From: Alloprevotella sp. Lung230
GTDB taxonomy: Bacteria; Bacteroidota; Bacteroidia; Bacteroidales; Bacteroidaceae
NCBI RefSeq assembly: GCF_014385435.1
Contig: NZ_JACSUD010000008.1
Span: forward strand, 35,051 to 99,050
Length of the DNA stretch: 64,000 nt
Reading direction: 5' to 3'
Shown here: in pieces, positions 10,901 through 18,777 of the stretch
Layout of the letters: each line of letters opens with the position of its first letter
How positions within the stretch are numbered: position 1 is the stretch's first letter
Position numbers and translations under genes: made by a program
The notes under the pieces: generated by a model
What the model was told of the DNA's origin: nothing
Seen by the model: only the letters and a program-made list of their open reading frames with translations
Databases searched by the model: none

Positions 10901-11649
10901 AAGCCGCCATCATCCGTGAGAAGGGTACCAATGGCGAACGTGAAATGGCTTATGCACTCTATCTCGCGGGATTTGACGTGAAAGATGTCACGATGACCGA
11001 CCTCATCACCGGTCGCGAAACGCTCGACGACATCCACATGATTGTCTTCTGCGGCGGGTTCTCCAACAGCGATGTGCTGGGTTCGGCCAAAGGCTGGGCA
11101 GGTGCATTCCTCTACAACCCCGTGGCCAAAGCCACTCTCGACCGCTTCTACGCCCGTCGCGACACCCTCTCTTTGGGTGTGTGCAACGGCTGCCAATTGA
11201 TGATCGAACTCGGTCTGATTCATCCCGACCATTCGCCCCGTCCTCACATGCTCCACAACGACAGCCACAAGTTTGAAAGCGGATTTGTGGGCGTGAAGGT
11301 ACAGCCCAATCAAAGCGTGATGCTGGCTTCGCTCTCGGGCGATGAACTGGGCATTTGGGTGGCACACGGCGAAGGTAAATTCTCGCTTCCCCTTGCCGAA
11401 GATCAGTATAACGTGGTACTCAAATACAGTTACGAGGGTTATCCCGCCAATCCCAATGGTTCGGACTATGGCGTGGCCGGTATCGTCAGTGCCGACGGCC
11501 GCCATTTGGCCATGATGCCTCACTTGGAACGTGCCTTCCTTCCCTGGCAAACGCCTTACTATCCTGCCGACCGCCGCAACGACGACTGCACACCTTGGCT
11601 CGAAGCCTTTGTCAATGCCCGCCGTTGGGTGGAAAGCCATCAGCGTTAA
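7948..11649 (+). CDS. purL: Phosphoribosylformylglycinamidine synthase, single-chain PurL
   Basis: Catalyses the fourth step of de novo purine synthesis, converting FGAR, ATP and glutamine to FGAM. The 1233 residues are the large fused form: N-terminal domain, linker with GFAQLNSEHCRHKIF (about 155), the duplicated AIRS-like synthase halves (TGTGGEIRDRM near 265), and a C-terminal class I glutaminase with GVCNGC, nucleophile Cys near residue 1079, and MMPHLERAF near the end. No smaller PurS/PurQ partners are expected with this form. It is monocistronic between a promoter box and a strong terminator. Length and start are typical. Confidence 0.97.
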   Translation: MIFFFRTPTKSIIATGVDHALSSDEVQKLCWLYGEAELCSESVLSGWFVGPRREMITPWSTNAVEITQNMNLTGISRIEEFFPVESAEADHDPMLQRMYDGLDQDIFTIHHEPAKIQTVENLEAYNEQEGLALSPAEIDYLHGVERQLGRPLTDSEIFGFAQLNSEHCRHKIFGGTFIIDGEEKASSLFALIKKTTQENPHHILSAYKDNVAFSAGPVVEQFAPKEHATSDYFVIRDIESVISLKAETHNFPTTVEPFNGASTGTGGEIRDRMGGGVGSWPIAGTAVYMTAYPRLEGGRPWENQMPAREWLYQTPRQILTKASNGASDFGNKFGQPLITGSVLTFEHEENGEKYAYDKVIMLAGGVGYGTKRDCLKGTPEKGNKIVVVGGDNYRIGLGGGSVSSVDTGRYASGIELNAVQRANPEMQKRANNLVRALCEEEINPVVSIHDHGSAGHVNCLSELVEECGGVIDMAQLPIGDTTLSAKEIIANESQERMGFLIKEEHLDHVRRIAERERAPMYVVGETTGDAHFAFEQADGVRPFDLDVAQMFGHSPKTVMVDKTVERRYADVDYDPAQLDTYLDQVLQMEAVACKDWLTNKVDRSVTGKVAHQQTQGALQLPLADCGIVALDYRGRAGIATAIGHAPQAGLADPAAGSVLAVAESLTNLVLAPLAEGLDSVSLSANWMWPCRSQQGEDARLYAGVEALSDFCCALQINVPTGKDSLSMTQQYPSGEKIISPGTVIVSAGGEVNDVRKVVRPVMVNDSASTLYHVDFSFDSLRLGGSAFAQSLGKVGSDVPTVKNPEYFRDAFNSLQQLVQEGVFLAGHDISAGGLITAALEMCFANVEGGLSLQLDAFADHDLVKVLFAENPALLVQVSDAQRGAFESLLTAQGIAFAPIGRPCAERRIFVEKDGQSHTFDIDRLRDVWYSTSHLLDTKQSFNGKAEERFENYKQQPLHTHFHPAFNGSFESLGISPDRRTPSGVKAAIIREKGTNGEREMAYALYLAGFDVKDVTMTDLITGRETLDDIHMIVFCGGFSNSDVLGSAKGWAGAFLYNPVAKATLDRFYARRDTLSLGVCNGCQLMIELGLIHPDHSPRPHMLHNDSHKFESGFVGVKVQPNQSVMLASLSGDELGIWVAHGEGKFSLPLAEDQYNVVLKYSYEGYPANPNGSDYGVAGIVSADGRHLAMMPHLERAFLPWQTPYYPADRRNDDCTPWLEAFVNARRWVESHQR

Positions 11650-11680
11650 GTCGCGGACTCGCCCCTCTCAATCACAACCA

Positions 11681-11733
11681 AAAGAACAGCCATATCTTAG
11701 CAGATGATGCTTTGATATGGCTGTTCTTTTTTT
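11681..11733 (+). terminator. Terminator after purL
   Basis: Long stem AAGAACAGCCATATC / GATATGGCTGTTCTT separated by 17 bases, with a T run following, 31 bases after the purL stop. It may work in both directions, since the minus-strand gene at 11793 also ends toward it. Confidence 0.88.
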
Positions 11734-11792
11734 AGTTTGTAGAAAGGGCATTTCGTTTGTGAGATGTCCTCATGCTCTTAGGATAAGGCGGC

Positions 11793-13352
11793 TTACTTGA
11801 CCATCACCTTGCGAGTGGTTCCGTCGGCCGACTTGACGATGTTCAAGCCCTTCTCCAAGTGTTGGAGACGGCGGCCGTCGATGGAGAAGTATTGCTCGGC
11901 AGCGTTCTTGTTGGTCGTAGCGTCGATGCCGGTGGTAGCAGGAAGTTGAGCCGTCATAGGTTCGCTTACATATTTCTTGTCACCTTCTTCGTAAACCATC
12001 ACTACTGAAAGTTTCTTGATGGAAGTGTCGTAGAAGTGGAGGATGCGCTGGTCGTCTACAATCTTGATGTCGTCGTTCTTCTTGTCTTTATAGTTGAAAG
12101 GAATGTTGATCATATCCTGTTCCAAATAGAAGAACTTAGATTTTTCAAACTTGAAAGGCTCTGTATTTTCGTTGATATAGACATTGTAGTACATGTTATC
12201 AGGATTGAGGTAGTTGCCATCAACATCTACATTTTTTGCATAGAAAGCCAAAGTGATGGTGGTCGTCGTATAGTCGTAGCTTGGAGTGGACGAACAGTAG
12301 TGGAGTTTGGGAGTCGCGGGCTTTCCGGCCTTTTGCTGGTAGGGAGTCAGCACGATATTCTCAAGACTTTCGAGGTCGTCTTTGGGAAGATTGGCGGCAC
12401 TACTCTTTCCCATGACAATTTTGAGGATTTTGTCGGTGGTCAGCACACCTGTGGCGGCATCGATGGTAAATTCGAGACGATCGGCCACGGTTTTGTCATC
12501 ACTAAAAGCGGCAGCATAAGTGTGGTATTCCGACTTGTCGCTGGAATAGCTCATGAAATCCGTCTTGACGGTTGTGCCGAGGTATTGGTTAGTGAGCATC
12601 ACAGCCTTATTGCCTTCTTTGGTGAGTTTCACCCAGATGTTGGCGAGTTTAGCACTTTTGAATACCCCCTTCAAGTAGATGTCCTCGCCACTAATGGCGG
12701 CATCGATGATTCGGGGTGAGGTACCCTCTTTAGAAGTGAGGGTGTATTGCTTCTTTTCAGCAGATTCGGGCGGTGTGATGAGGGGGGTGGTGAGCGTTTC
12801 GATGGTCAAACCCCAGTCGCCATAATTACCTTCCAACACATTATTATAGGTCAAAGCCAACATTTCGTTTTTTGTCCCGACACCCAGCATTTTGAGGGTT
12901 TTACCATCCCAAGAAAATTCCATGAAGTTTTTGTCGGAAGAAACAACTTCGTACTTGTCGCTGCCGTTGTTGATCATTCGGTTGAGCATCAAGATGCGCT
13001 CTGTGTTGGCCGACTCGTCGTCATCGTCGCCACCGTAATTGTCTTTGTCAATGGCCTGTGGCAAAACAGCCTTATAGTTGCCGTTGCTACCCTTCTCGAG
13101 TTTCAACCACGACTTGCTGTTGAGTCCTGAAAGAGGATTGTAGACATAGATATTACCGTCCTTGCCTTCCACAATTTTGGAAACCAATCCTTCGTACTTA
13201 CCGGGTTCTTTGCCAATCCATCCCTTCTTGACCCAAGAGTCGCTGGAACGATACATGTTGTCGATGAGTTTTCCTTCGGGAGTGGTCGTCAGCTGTGCGG
13301 AAGCCGTAAGACTCATTGCCAAAGCACAAAGAGAGAGTAAAGTTTTTTTCAT
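11793..13352 (-). CDS. Secreted protein with Prevotella-type C-terminal sorting-like tail
   Basis: 519 residues, function unknown. A signal peptide (MKKTLLSLCALAMSLTASA) precedes a mature start at Gln, QLTTTPEGKLIDNMYR. The middle is rich in beta-type alternating sequence, with repeated short stretches describing no known enzyme. The last 35 residues, YFSIDGRRLQHLEKGLNI then a basic KVMVK end, resemble the short C-terminal tails common on exported Prevotellaceae proteins, probably T9SS-related. It is the last gene of the five-gene surface operon, 35 bases after the PorV-like gene. Role inferred only from context: a secreted product or accessory of the protease locus. Confidence 0.75.
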   Translation of the reverse strand: MKKTLLSLCALAMSLTASAQLTTTPEGKLIDNMYRSSDSWVKKGWIGKEPGKYEGLVSKIVEGKDGNIYVYNPLSGLNSKSWLKLEKGSNGNYKAVLPQAIDKDNYGGDDDDESANTERILMLNRMINNGSDKYEVVSSDKNFMEFSWDGKTLKMLGVGTKNEMLALTYNNVLEGNYGDWGLTIETLTTPLITPPESAEKKQYTLTSKEGTSPRIIDAAISGEDIYLKGVFKSAKLANIWVKLTKEGNKAVMLTNQYLGTTVKTDFMSYSSDKSEYHTYAAAFSDDKTVADRLEFTIDAATGVLTTDKILKIVMGKSSAANLPKDDLESLENIVLTPYQQKAGKPATPKLHYCSSTPSYDYTTTTITLAFYAKNVDVDGNYLNPDNMYYNVYINENTEPFKFEKSKFFYLEQDMINIPFNYKDKKNDDIKIVDDQRILHFYDTSIKKLSVVMVYEEGDKKYVSEPMTAQLPATTGIDATTNKNAAEQYFSIDGRRLQHLEKGLNIVKSADGTTRKVMVK

Positions 13353-13387
13353 AATCTGAAATGTTAGATGAAATAAATGATGTTTGA

Positions 13388-14353
13388 TTAGAAATCATAT
13401 CCGAGACCAATGGTGCAATAGTTGCTGCCTTGGTCGGTCGTTTTCAACAGGTAGCCTGCGTTCAGGCGGAAGCCGTGGCATTGGATGCCTGCCCCCATCG
13501 TAAAGTGGCTGAGCTGGTGGTCGCCATATTCGTAGCCGGCACGGAGGGCTACGCTCTTATTATAGGTGTATTCGAGTCCGCCGCCCAACATGAATACTTT
13601 AGAATCTGAGGGTTGGAAGAAGTAGCGGGTGGACAAGGCTGTCCCGACTTGGTGACGGTCGGCCACATCAACTGACAAAGCACCGCCCACAGCCACATGC
13701 GTGGGCATTGAAGCCTTGCTGCCGTTTCCGTAGTCGAGACGAGGCCCTATGGTACCCACTTTGGCATCAAGCACGAGGTGGGCCGGCTTGTCGGCAATGG
13801 ACACCGCGCGGTTCTGATAGGAAGCCCCGAGCGTGAAGGCACCACCGGTGGCATTCTTGGAAAGGTGACTGAAAATGACGCTTCCGATGGCATAGGCCGC
13901 AAAACCTTTACCCATCTGATAGGCGTAGCCCAAGTCGATGGTCCAGTCGTAGGGGAGATAGTCTTTGGTGGGATTGCCAAGCAAGTCAAATCCTTTCAAC
14001 TTCAATCCGCCGGCATAGCGGAAACCGGCAAATGCAGCATGGCGCGCGGCCAAGCGGTAGCCCACAGTAGCGGTGTAGAGGCCGAAGGTGCCGTCAATGC
14101 CTGTTTCTTTGGCATAGAGGGAGGCAGCAACATCGCTCGTCAGTTTCTTGTCTGTGGTCAAGAAAGCAGAAGGGTTGTTGTAGAGGTACAGGCCTTCGGC
14201 CGCTGCCGAGGCGTTGCCCATAGCCGCAGTCCGTGCATCGGGATTTGCCGTGAAGATGGAGAGGTTCTGCCCTTGGGCATCAACCTGCACAGCACCTAAA
14301 AGTACTGCACCGGCGATAAGGAGGATATGTTTTAGGTTCATTTTTTTGGCCAT
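13388..14353 (-). CDS. PorV/PorQ-like outer membrane beta-barrel protein
   Basis: 321 residues. A signal peptide ends VQVDA before QGQNLSIF, again leaving an N-terminal Gln. The mature N-terminus NPDARTAAMGNASAAAEG with LYNNPSA is the hallmark of the PorV/PorQ/FadL-like barrel family, and the chain ends in an aromatic beta-signal (CTIGLGYDF). PorV homologues act as shuttles or attachment-complex parts for T9SS cargo at the outer membrane. The ATG shares one base with the stop of the subtilisin gene, so the two are translationally coupled. Residue Met5 could also be the start. It may be a locus-specific partner for the two neighbours with sorting tails. Confidence 0.78.
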   Translation of the reverse strand: MAKKMNLKHILLIAGAVLLGAVQVDAQGQNLSIFTANPDARTAAMGNASAAAEGLYLYNNPSAFLTTDKKLTSDVAASLYAKETGIDGTFGLYTATVGYRLAARHAAFAGFRYAGGLKLKGFDLLGNPTKDYLPYDWTIDLGYAYQMGKGFAAYAIGSVIFSHLSKNATGGAFTLGASYQNRAVSIADKPAHLVLDAKVGTIGPRLDYGNGSKASMPTHVAVGGALSVDVADRHQVGTALSTRYFFQPSDSKVFMLGGGLEYTYNKSVALRAGYEYGDHQLSHFTMGAGIQCHGFRLNAGYLLKTTDQGSNYCTIGLGYDF

Positions 14354-17118
14354 TATCGTTTGATGAACATCTGGGTGTGCTTGCCCTTATTGGTATGTAC
14401 CGTAAGTTTGTAAGTTCCCGGAGACAATTTAGAAAGGTTGAGCGTGGCTACATGATTTTTGTCGGGCGTTGCAGTAGCAGTCATCACGCGCTCGCCTACG
14501 GTGGAAGTAATCAAGAACTCAGCCTGCTGCACTTCGGGATTGAGCAAAGCGTTGATGTCTCTCTTCACCGGAATGGGATAGACGGCATAAACCGGAGCCG
14601 ACTTCTTTTCGACCACACGGACTTGGAAAGAACCGTCGGAGGCCGTCTGTCGGCCATCTGAGGCAGAGACGTTGATGCGGGTGATGCCCTTGGCGAGGGG
14701 TTTCAGTTGCAGATGGTCATTGCTGACGGCGACCGTGGCAATGCTACTGTTGGTGGCTTGTGCCTTATAAGTCAGCGTGCTGCGACCACTATGCGCATAG
14801 TGTCCCTGCAAAGGCAGCGTCACCACACCCTCATCCAAGCCGATGATATAGTCGTCGAAGGGCTTCTCCAGGCGAGGTGGGAGATAGGGGAGAATCTTAA
14901 AGGTGAACGCCTTCTCCACACTTGCCCCCAAATCGTCGGAGATCACAAACGTACAGGTGTAAGTGCCGGCTGCCAGCACCGGCACAAGGCGCACGGTCAC
15001 GGTGTTGCCCTTCACGGTGTAAGACACTCCTTTGGTCTCGCCGACGGCCTTGACGTCCCAGTTGTGTCCATCGGCATCGGCCACTTGGAAAGTGAAGGTT
15101 TTGTTGTCGTCCTCGCTCACTTCCATCACGCCTTCGGGGAAGTCAGTGGCCTCGGGAGCGTGGTTGAGTTTGGTCGTGCATTTCTGAATGGCCGGGACGG
15201 AAAGATGTCCCCAACGGTCTACGGCAACCACGGCAACACTATATATATGGTTGTCTTTGAGCCCTTCAAAAGTATATTTCAGCGTTTCGCCCAAACGATG
15301 GCCCATACCGTTGATTTCGGTGTAGTTCATGTTTTGGAGCTGGTCGGCCGTGAGTTCGTTGGAACTGATGTAGAGGCGATAGAAAGCCGCGGTCTGGTCC
15401 TCGTCCTTCGCAATGTTCCATTCGGCAGTGATGTCCACAAAGTCGGGGGTGAGAGTGAGGGCTCCCACCTTTTCGGGCGCAATTTTAGTGTCGGTCTCAA
15501 AAGCCGCCTCAGCATCGATGTAGCCTCTTCCTAACTTGGCTTTGTAGGTCGGATTTTGTTCGTCGATGTTGTAAGGCCGATAGGCAGTAATCAGACGCGA
15601 TTTCAACTCTTCGTTAGTGAAGCCCTGCCGCCCGAAGTAGGAAGCGATAAGGGCCGCAATGCCCGAAACGTGGGGACAAGCCATTGACGTTCCTTGCATG
15701 AAGGCATAGCCCGAAGCGACTTTGCTCTTCGGCACAGTGCTCAACACACCGGCTTCCGTCCCGAAGCGGTCTTGGTCGCCACCCGGGGCCATGATGGTCA
15801 GCCACTTGCCATAGTTGCTGTAACTGGCCTTGGTGAAATCCCAAGCCATGGCCGACACCGATACCGTGGGCGCATAGCAAGCCGGATAGGCCGAAAACTC
15901 TTTGTTTTCATTGCCGGCAGCAAAGATGACCACACCGCCTTTCATCGGAGAGTCTGCACGTTGCTGTCCCGTGGCATCACAGCCCGCCATCTTGATGAAA
16001 TAGTCGATGGATTCTTTGAGCAATTGGGGCATTTCCGTGACACCGGATGTAGAAGAATATCCCCAAGAGTTCTGGCAGATGACGGCTCCATTGTCGGCGG
16101 CATATTTGATGGCAGCGGCGGCATCTCCTTGTTCGGTCTTCTTTCGGAAGATTTGGCAACTCATCAGGCGCACACCGCTATCAGCCGTGCCGTTGCCACC
16201 GGCCACACCGGCCACACCCTTTCCGTTGTTGTTGCGTGCACCGACCGTGCCGGCCACGTGGGTGCCGTGTCCTTCATCATCGGGCTCGATTTTGCCCCCG
16301 ACCACGTCTTTGGCTTCCACAAAGTTATAGCCATAGACATCGTCGACAAATCCGTTGCCGTCGTCATCGACATTGGGCTGTCCGTTCTTTTCCTTTTCGT
16401 TGATGTAGAGATTGTCCACCAAGTCTTCGTGGGTCGTGTCAATACCGCCATCGACAATGGCCACAATGACCGACTTCTTGCCGGTAGTGTACTTCTCCCA
16501 CACGGGTTTGACGTTGCAGTCGGCTCCTTTGACGGCACGTGCATTGACCGAGCCGTCATTATAATAGTGCCACTGCTTGGCCAAAAGAGGGTCGTCAAAA
16601 CCGCCGGGAGCCGCCTTTCGGGGTGCACTGCTTGTCGTCGCATCGGCATAGGACTTTACCATCGTTGCGGGGCGCACCATGGGGAGGACGCGCTCTGCAC
16701 ACTCTACGCCCTTCACCTTGTTGAACTGTTGCAACACCGTTGCCACATCTTTACTCTCGTCGAAATAGAGGGTGTACCAGCGGTCGAGACCTTCGGCCAC
16801 CGTTCGGGCTTCATAGATGCCTGCGGGCTTGAAGACTCTTTCCATCTTGTAGGCCGAAGCATATTGCAGGGCCGAGGCCATGGCCGATGGCACACTCTGC
16901 ATCTCTACGTTGCCGCTGCGGGTGGTGGATATCGTTTGCTGAGCGCTCGCTGCGAGCTTCAGATGAATGCAGCCTTTCACGGCAAAAATATCCTTGTCAA
17001 GGCTCACGGAGCGTGTGTTGGCGTGAGTGGCTTCCATCTCCAAGTTGTCTTGACACGATGTTGCGAGCATCAGACCGGAGAGGACACACGCCGATAGGTA
17101 TATGGTTGTTTTTCTCAT
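14353..17118 (-). CDS. Subtilisin-like serine protease (S8) with lipobox-like Cys and T9SS type A sorting domain
   Basis: 921 residues. The N-terminus has a lipoprotein-like signal with Cys22 (LMLATSC then QDNLE). Residues 30-200 look like an inhibitor-type propeptide. The S8 catalytic triad is complete: Asp223 in AIVDGGID, His284 in HGTHVAG, Ser478 in GTSMACPH. After the catalytic domain come a fibronectin-like region (about 545-650) and cadherin/Ig-like repeats. The last 75 residues (VYPIPVKRD to THQ-type basic end) match the T9SS type A sorting domain. Having both a lipid-anchor signal and a T9SS tail is odd. It is third in the surface operon, 11 bases after a BACON lipoprotein. A surface or released protease for host or dietary protein is the likely role. 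Confidence 0.9.
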   Translation of the reverse strand: MRKTTIYLSACVLSGLMLATSCQDNLEMEATHANTRSVSLDKDIFAVKGCIHLKLAASAQQTISTTRSGNVEMQSVPSAMASALQYASAYKMERVFKPAGIYEARTVAEGLDRWYTLYFDESKDVATVLQQFNKVKGVECAERVLPMVRPATMVKSYADATTSSAPRKAAPGGFDDPLLAKQWHYYNDGSVNARAVKGADCNVKPVWEKYTTGKKSVIVAIVDGGIDTTHEDLVDNLYINEKEKNGQPNVDDDGNGFVDDVYGYNFVEAKDVVGGKIEPDDEGHGTHVAGTVGARNNNGKGVAGVAGGNGTADSGVRLMSCQIFRKKTEQGDAAAAIKYAADNGAVICQNSWGYSSTSGVTEMPQLLKESIDYFIKMAGCDATGQQRADSPMKGGVVIFAAGNENKEFSAYPACYAPTVSVSAMAWDFTKASYSNYGKWLTIMAPGGDQDRFGTEAGVLSTVPKSKVASGYAFMQGTSMACPHVSGIAALIASYFGRQGFTNEELKSRLITAYRPYNIDEQNPTYKAKLGRGYIDAEAAFETDTKIAPEKVGALTLTPDFVDITAEWNIAKDEDQTAAFYRLYISSNELTADQLQNMNYTEINGMGHRLGETLKYTFEGLKDNHIYSVAVVAVDRWGHLSVPAIQKCTTKLNHAPEATDFPEGVMEVSEDDNKTFTFQVADADGHNWDVKAVGETKGVSYTVKGNTVTVRLVPVLAAGTYTCTFVISDDLGASVEKAFTFKILPYLPPRLEKPFDDYIIGLDEGVVTLPLQGHYAHSGRSTLTYKAQATNSSIATVAVSNDHLQLKPLAKGITRINVSASDGRQTASDGSFQVRVVEKKSAPVYAVYPIPVKRDINALLNPEVQQAEFLITSTVGERVMTATATPDKNHVATLNLSKLSPGTYKLTVHTNKGKHTQMFIKR

Positions 17119-17129
17119 GGTTGTTTATT

Positions 17130-18740
17130 TCAACGTGATTGGCTGGGATTGTGTTTCTTCAGCAGGCGTTCCACCTTTGCCATCCTTTCCTGCTTACTTC
17201 CTTCAAACACAGAGGGCTTGTAAAGTACGCTCATCTGCATGACCGGCTGTCCGTTGTTGACATCGGAAAACTTACCGCCGGAAATGGCCAAAGTCAGAAA
17301 ATCAGAGCGCCGAGCATAGACATGGTGCTGTCCACTATAACCGACAAACTCAAAGTTGTGGGAAGTGAGGAGTCGGTCAAACTCACGAGTGATGGACCAT
17401 TCTCTGCCGTGTTGCCATATCCCTAAATTCGGGCGGCTAAAACTCATACTATATTGTTCGACACTTCCCAGCATGCCTTGAGGGGCAGGCTTCTCTCCAC
17501 CACGTGTGTAGAAGTAGTAAGTGCGCGCCACCAACGTTGGGTCGGTCGTTTTGTAAACGATGGCTTCGATTTCCCGGTTTTTGGAAATCTGCCGTTGCGT
17601 CTCTTCACTGTTTTGCAGTTTTTCGTAGGATTCAACAGCGGCTATCTTCTGGTCGGCTTTGTTCAGGAGTTCCAACGGACCCAAATCGAGACTTTTGAAC
17701 GTTTCATAGTCGCGGTCCTGCACGTGCATCTGATTGAAGAACAAGACAACACTGTTGTTGTTTTCCAAGATGTCGACGTCCATGGTGAAAAGTTCTTTCT
17801 CATTGACATAGTGATTGGGGTCTTTCTCGTCCCGTACATAGCCGTTGGCTTTCAGAAAATCTTGGAAAGCCGGCGACTTTACTGCATCAACCCCTTCCTT
17901 AACGAGCGAACGTGTATAGATGCGGGTAGGCGTGAAGTGCTGCGTATCATGAACATAAACAACGTCTTTGAACAAGGGCGAAGGTGTTTTGAAGAAATAG
18001 CTCTCTTCATATATTCCGTTTGTTGTGTCCGGAGCACCATATTCTTTAAGTAGGCTGCCTCGGCGATGCTCAAAATCCATCATCTTATGAAGACTGAAAG
18101 GGTTGCCCGGATTGCAAGCCAAGATGAAGGTGGAGATGCCCGGCTGCTTGACCACGATATTGTGGGTCTTGCCGCCCAAGGAGAGGGTGAGGCTCAAGTT
18201 TCTTTCCGCCACACTATGATTGGGCTTGGCCATTAACTTCAAGCCATGCTTTTTCTTGACCACTTGCAACCATTCGGGCTGCTGATACTCCAAGAGTTCG
18301 TAGGCACTGCTTTCGACATTGACATCTACGGTCGTCGTGCCGCCTGCTTGGGGCAAAACCACTTCCCCACGAGCAAGATCCAACGCAAGGTCGGCAGCAC
18401 TCTGCTTGACCACAACCTTCCGAACGGCCAGCCCAGCATCTACAAGGATATAGCTGTTTCTTTCCAAACCGGTCTTGTTGGCATCGACCTGCACGGAGAT
18501 TTCGTTGCCACTTTGGCGGAGGTGAATCCACGCCTTAGGGGTCGTGGCTATCCATTCTTTGCTGTTGGTGCTCACCGTCAGGGTTTGCTCACCGAGTTGG
18601 TTGGAAAAGGAGATTTCCTGTGCAGAGACCGTCAACTGCGGTTGTTCAAACACGTCGTTGTCGGCACATCCCGCCACGATAGCCAAAACCATAGTCGTCA
18701 GGGAGAGTCGCAACCACTGATATAATTTTATGATAGACAT
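17130..18740 (-). CDS. BACON-domain surface lipoprotein, paralogue B
   Basis: 536 residues from the ATG at 18740, chosen because the signal starts there; the longer frame adds 11 residues of no signal character. Lipobox Cys25 is followed by ADNDVFE, an acidic stretch like Bacteroidota surface-lipoprotein export signals. Two BACON-type beta-sandwich repeats follow (about 35-115 and 118-200; KEWIATTPKAWIHL is typical). The remaining 330 residues form an unrecognised region beginning NPGNPFSLHKMMDFE, shared with the upstream gene. BACON domains usually bind glycans or act as spacers. It lies 37 bases after its paralogue and 11 before the protease, so cotranscription is very likely. Confidence 0.82.
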   Translation of the reverse strand: MSIIKLYQWLRLSLTTMVLAIVAGCADNDVFEQPQLTVSAQEISFSNQLGEQTLTVSTNSKEWIATTPKAWIHLRQSGNEISVQVDANKTGLERNSYILVDAGLAVRKVVVKQSAADLALDLARGEVVLPQAGGTTTVDVNVESSAYELLEYQQPEWLQVVKKKHGLKLMAKPNHSVAERNLSLTLSLGGKTHNIVVKQPGISTFILACNPGNPFSLHKMMDFEHRRGSLLKEYGAPDTTNGIYEESYFFKTPSPLFKDVVYVHDTQHFTPTRIYTRSLVKEGVDAVKSPAFQDFLKANGYVRDEKDPNHYVNEKELFTMDVDILENNNSVVLFFNQMHVQDRDYETFKSLDLGPLELLNKADQKIAAVESYEKLQNSEETQRQISKNREIEAIVYKTTDPTLVARTYYFYTRGGEKPAPQGMLGSVEQYSMSFSRPNLGIWQHGREWSITREFDRLLTSHNFEFVGYSGQHHVYARRSDFLTLAISGGKFSDVNNGQPVMQMSVLYKPSVFEGSKQERMAKVERLLKKHNPSQSR

Positions 18741-18777
18741 ATCGGATAAAGAATTAAGTAAAGGTACAATCACTTGA

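Noticed and set aside
10021..11640. 539-codon minus-strand frame opposite purL
   Set aside because: Shadow of purL; no domain pattern.
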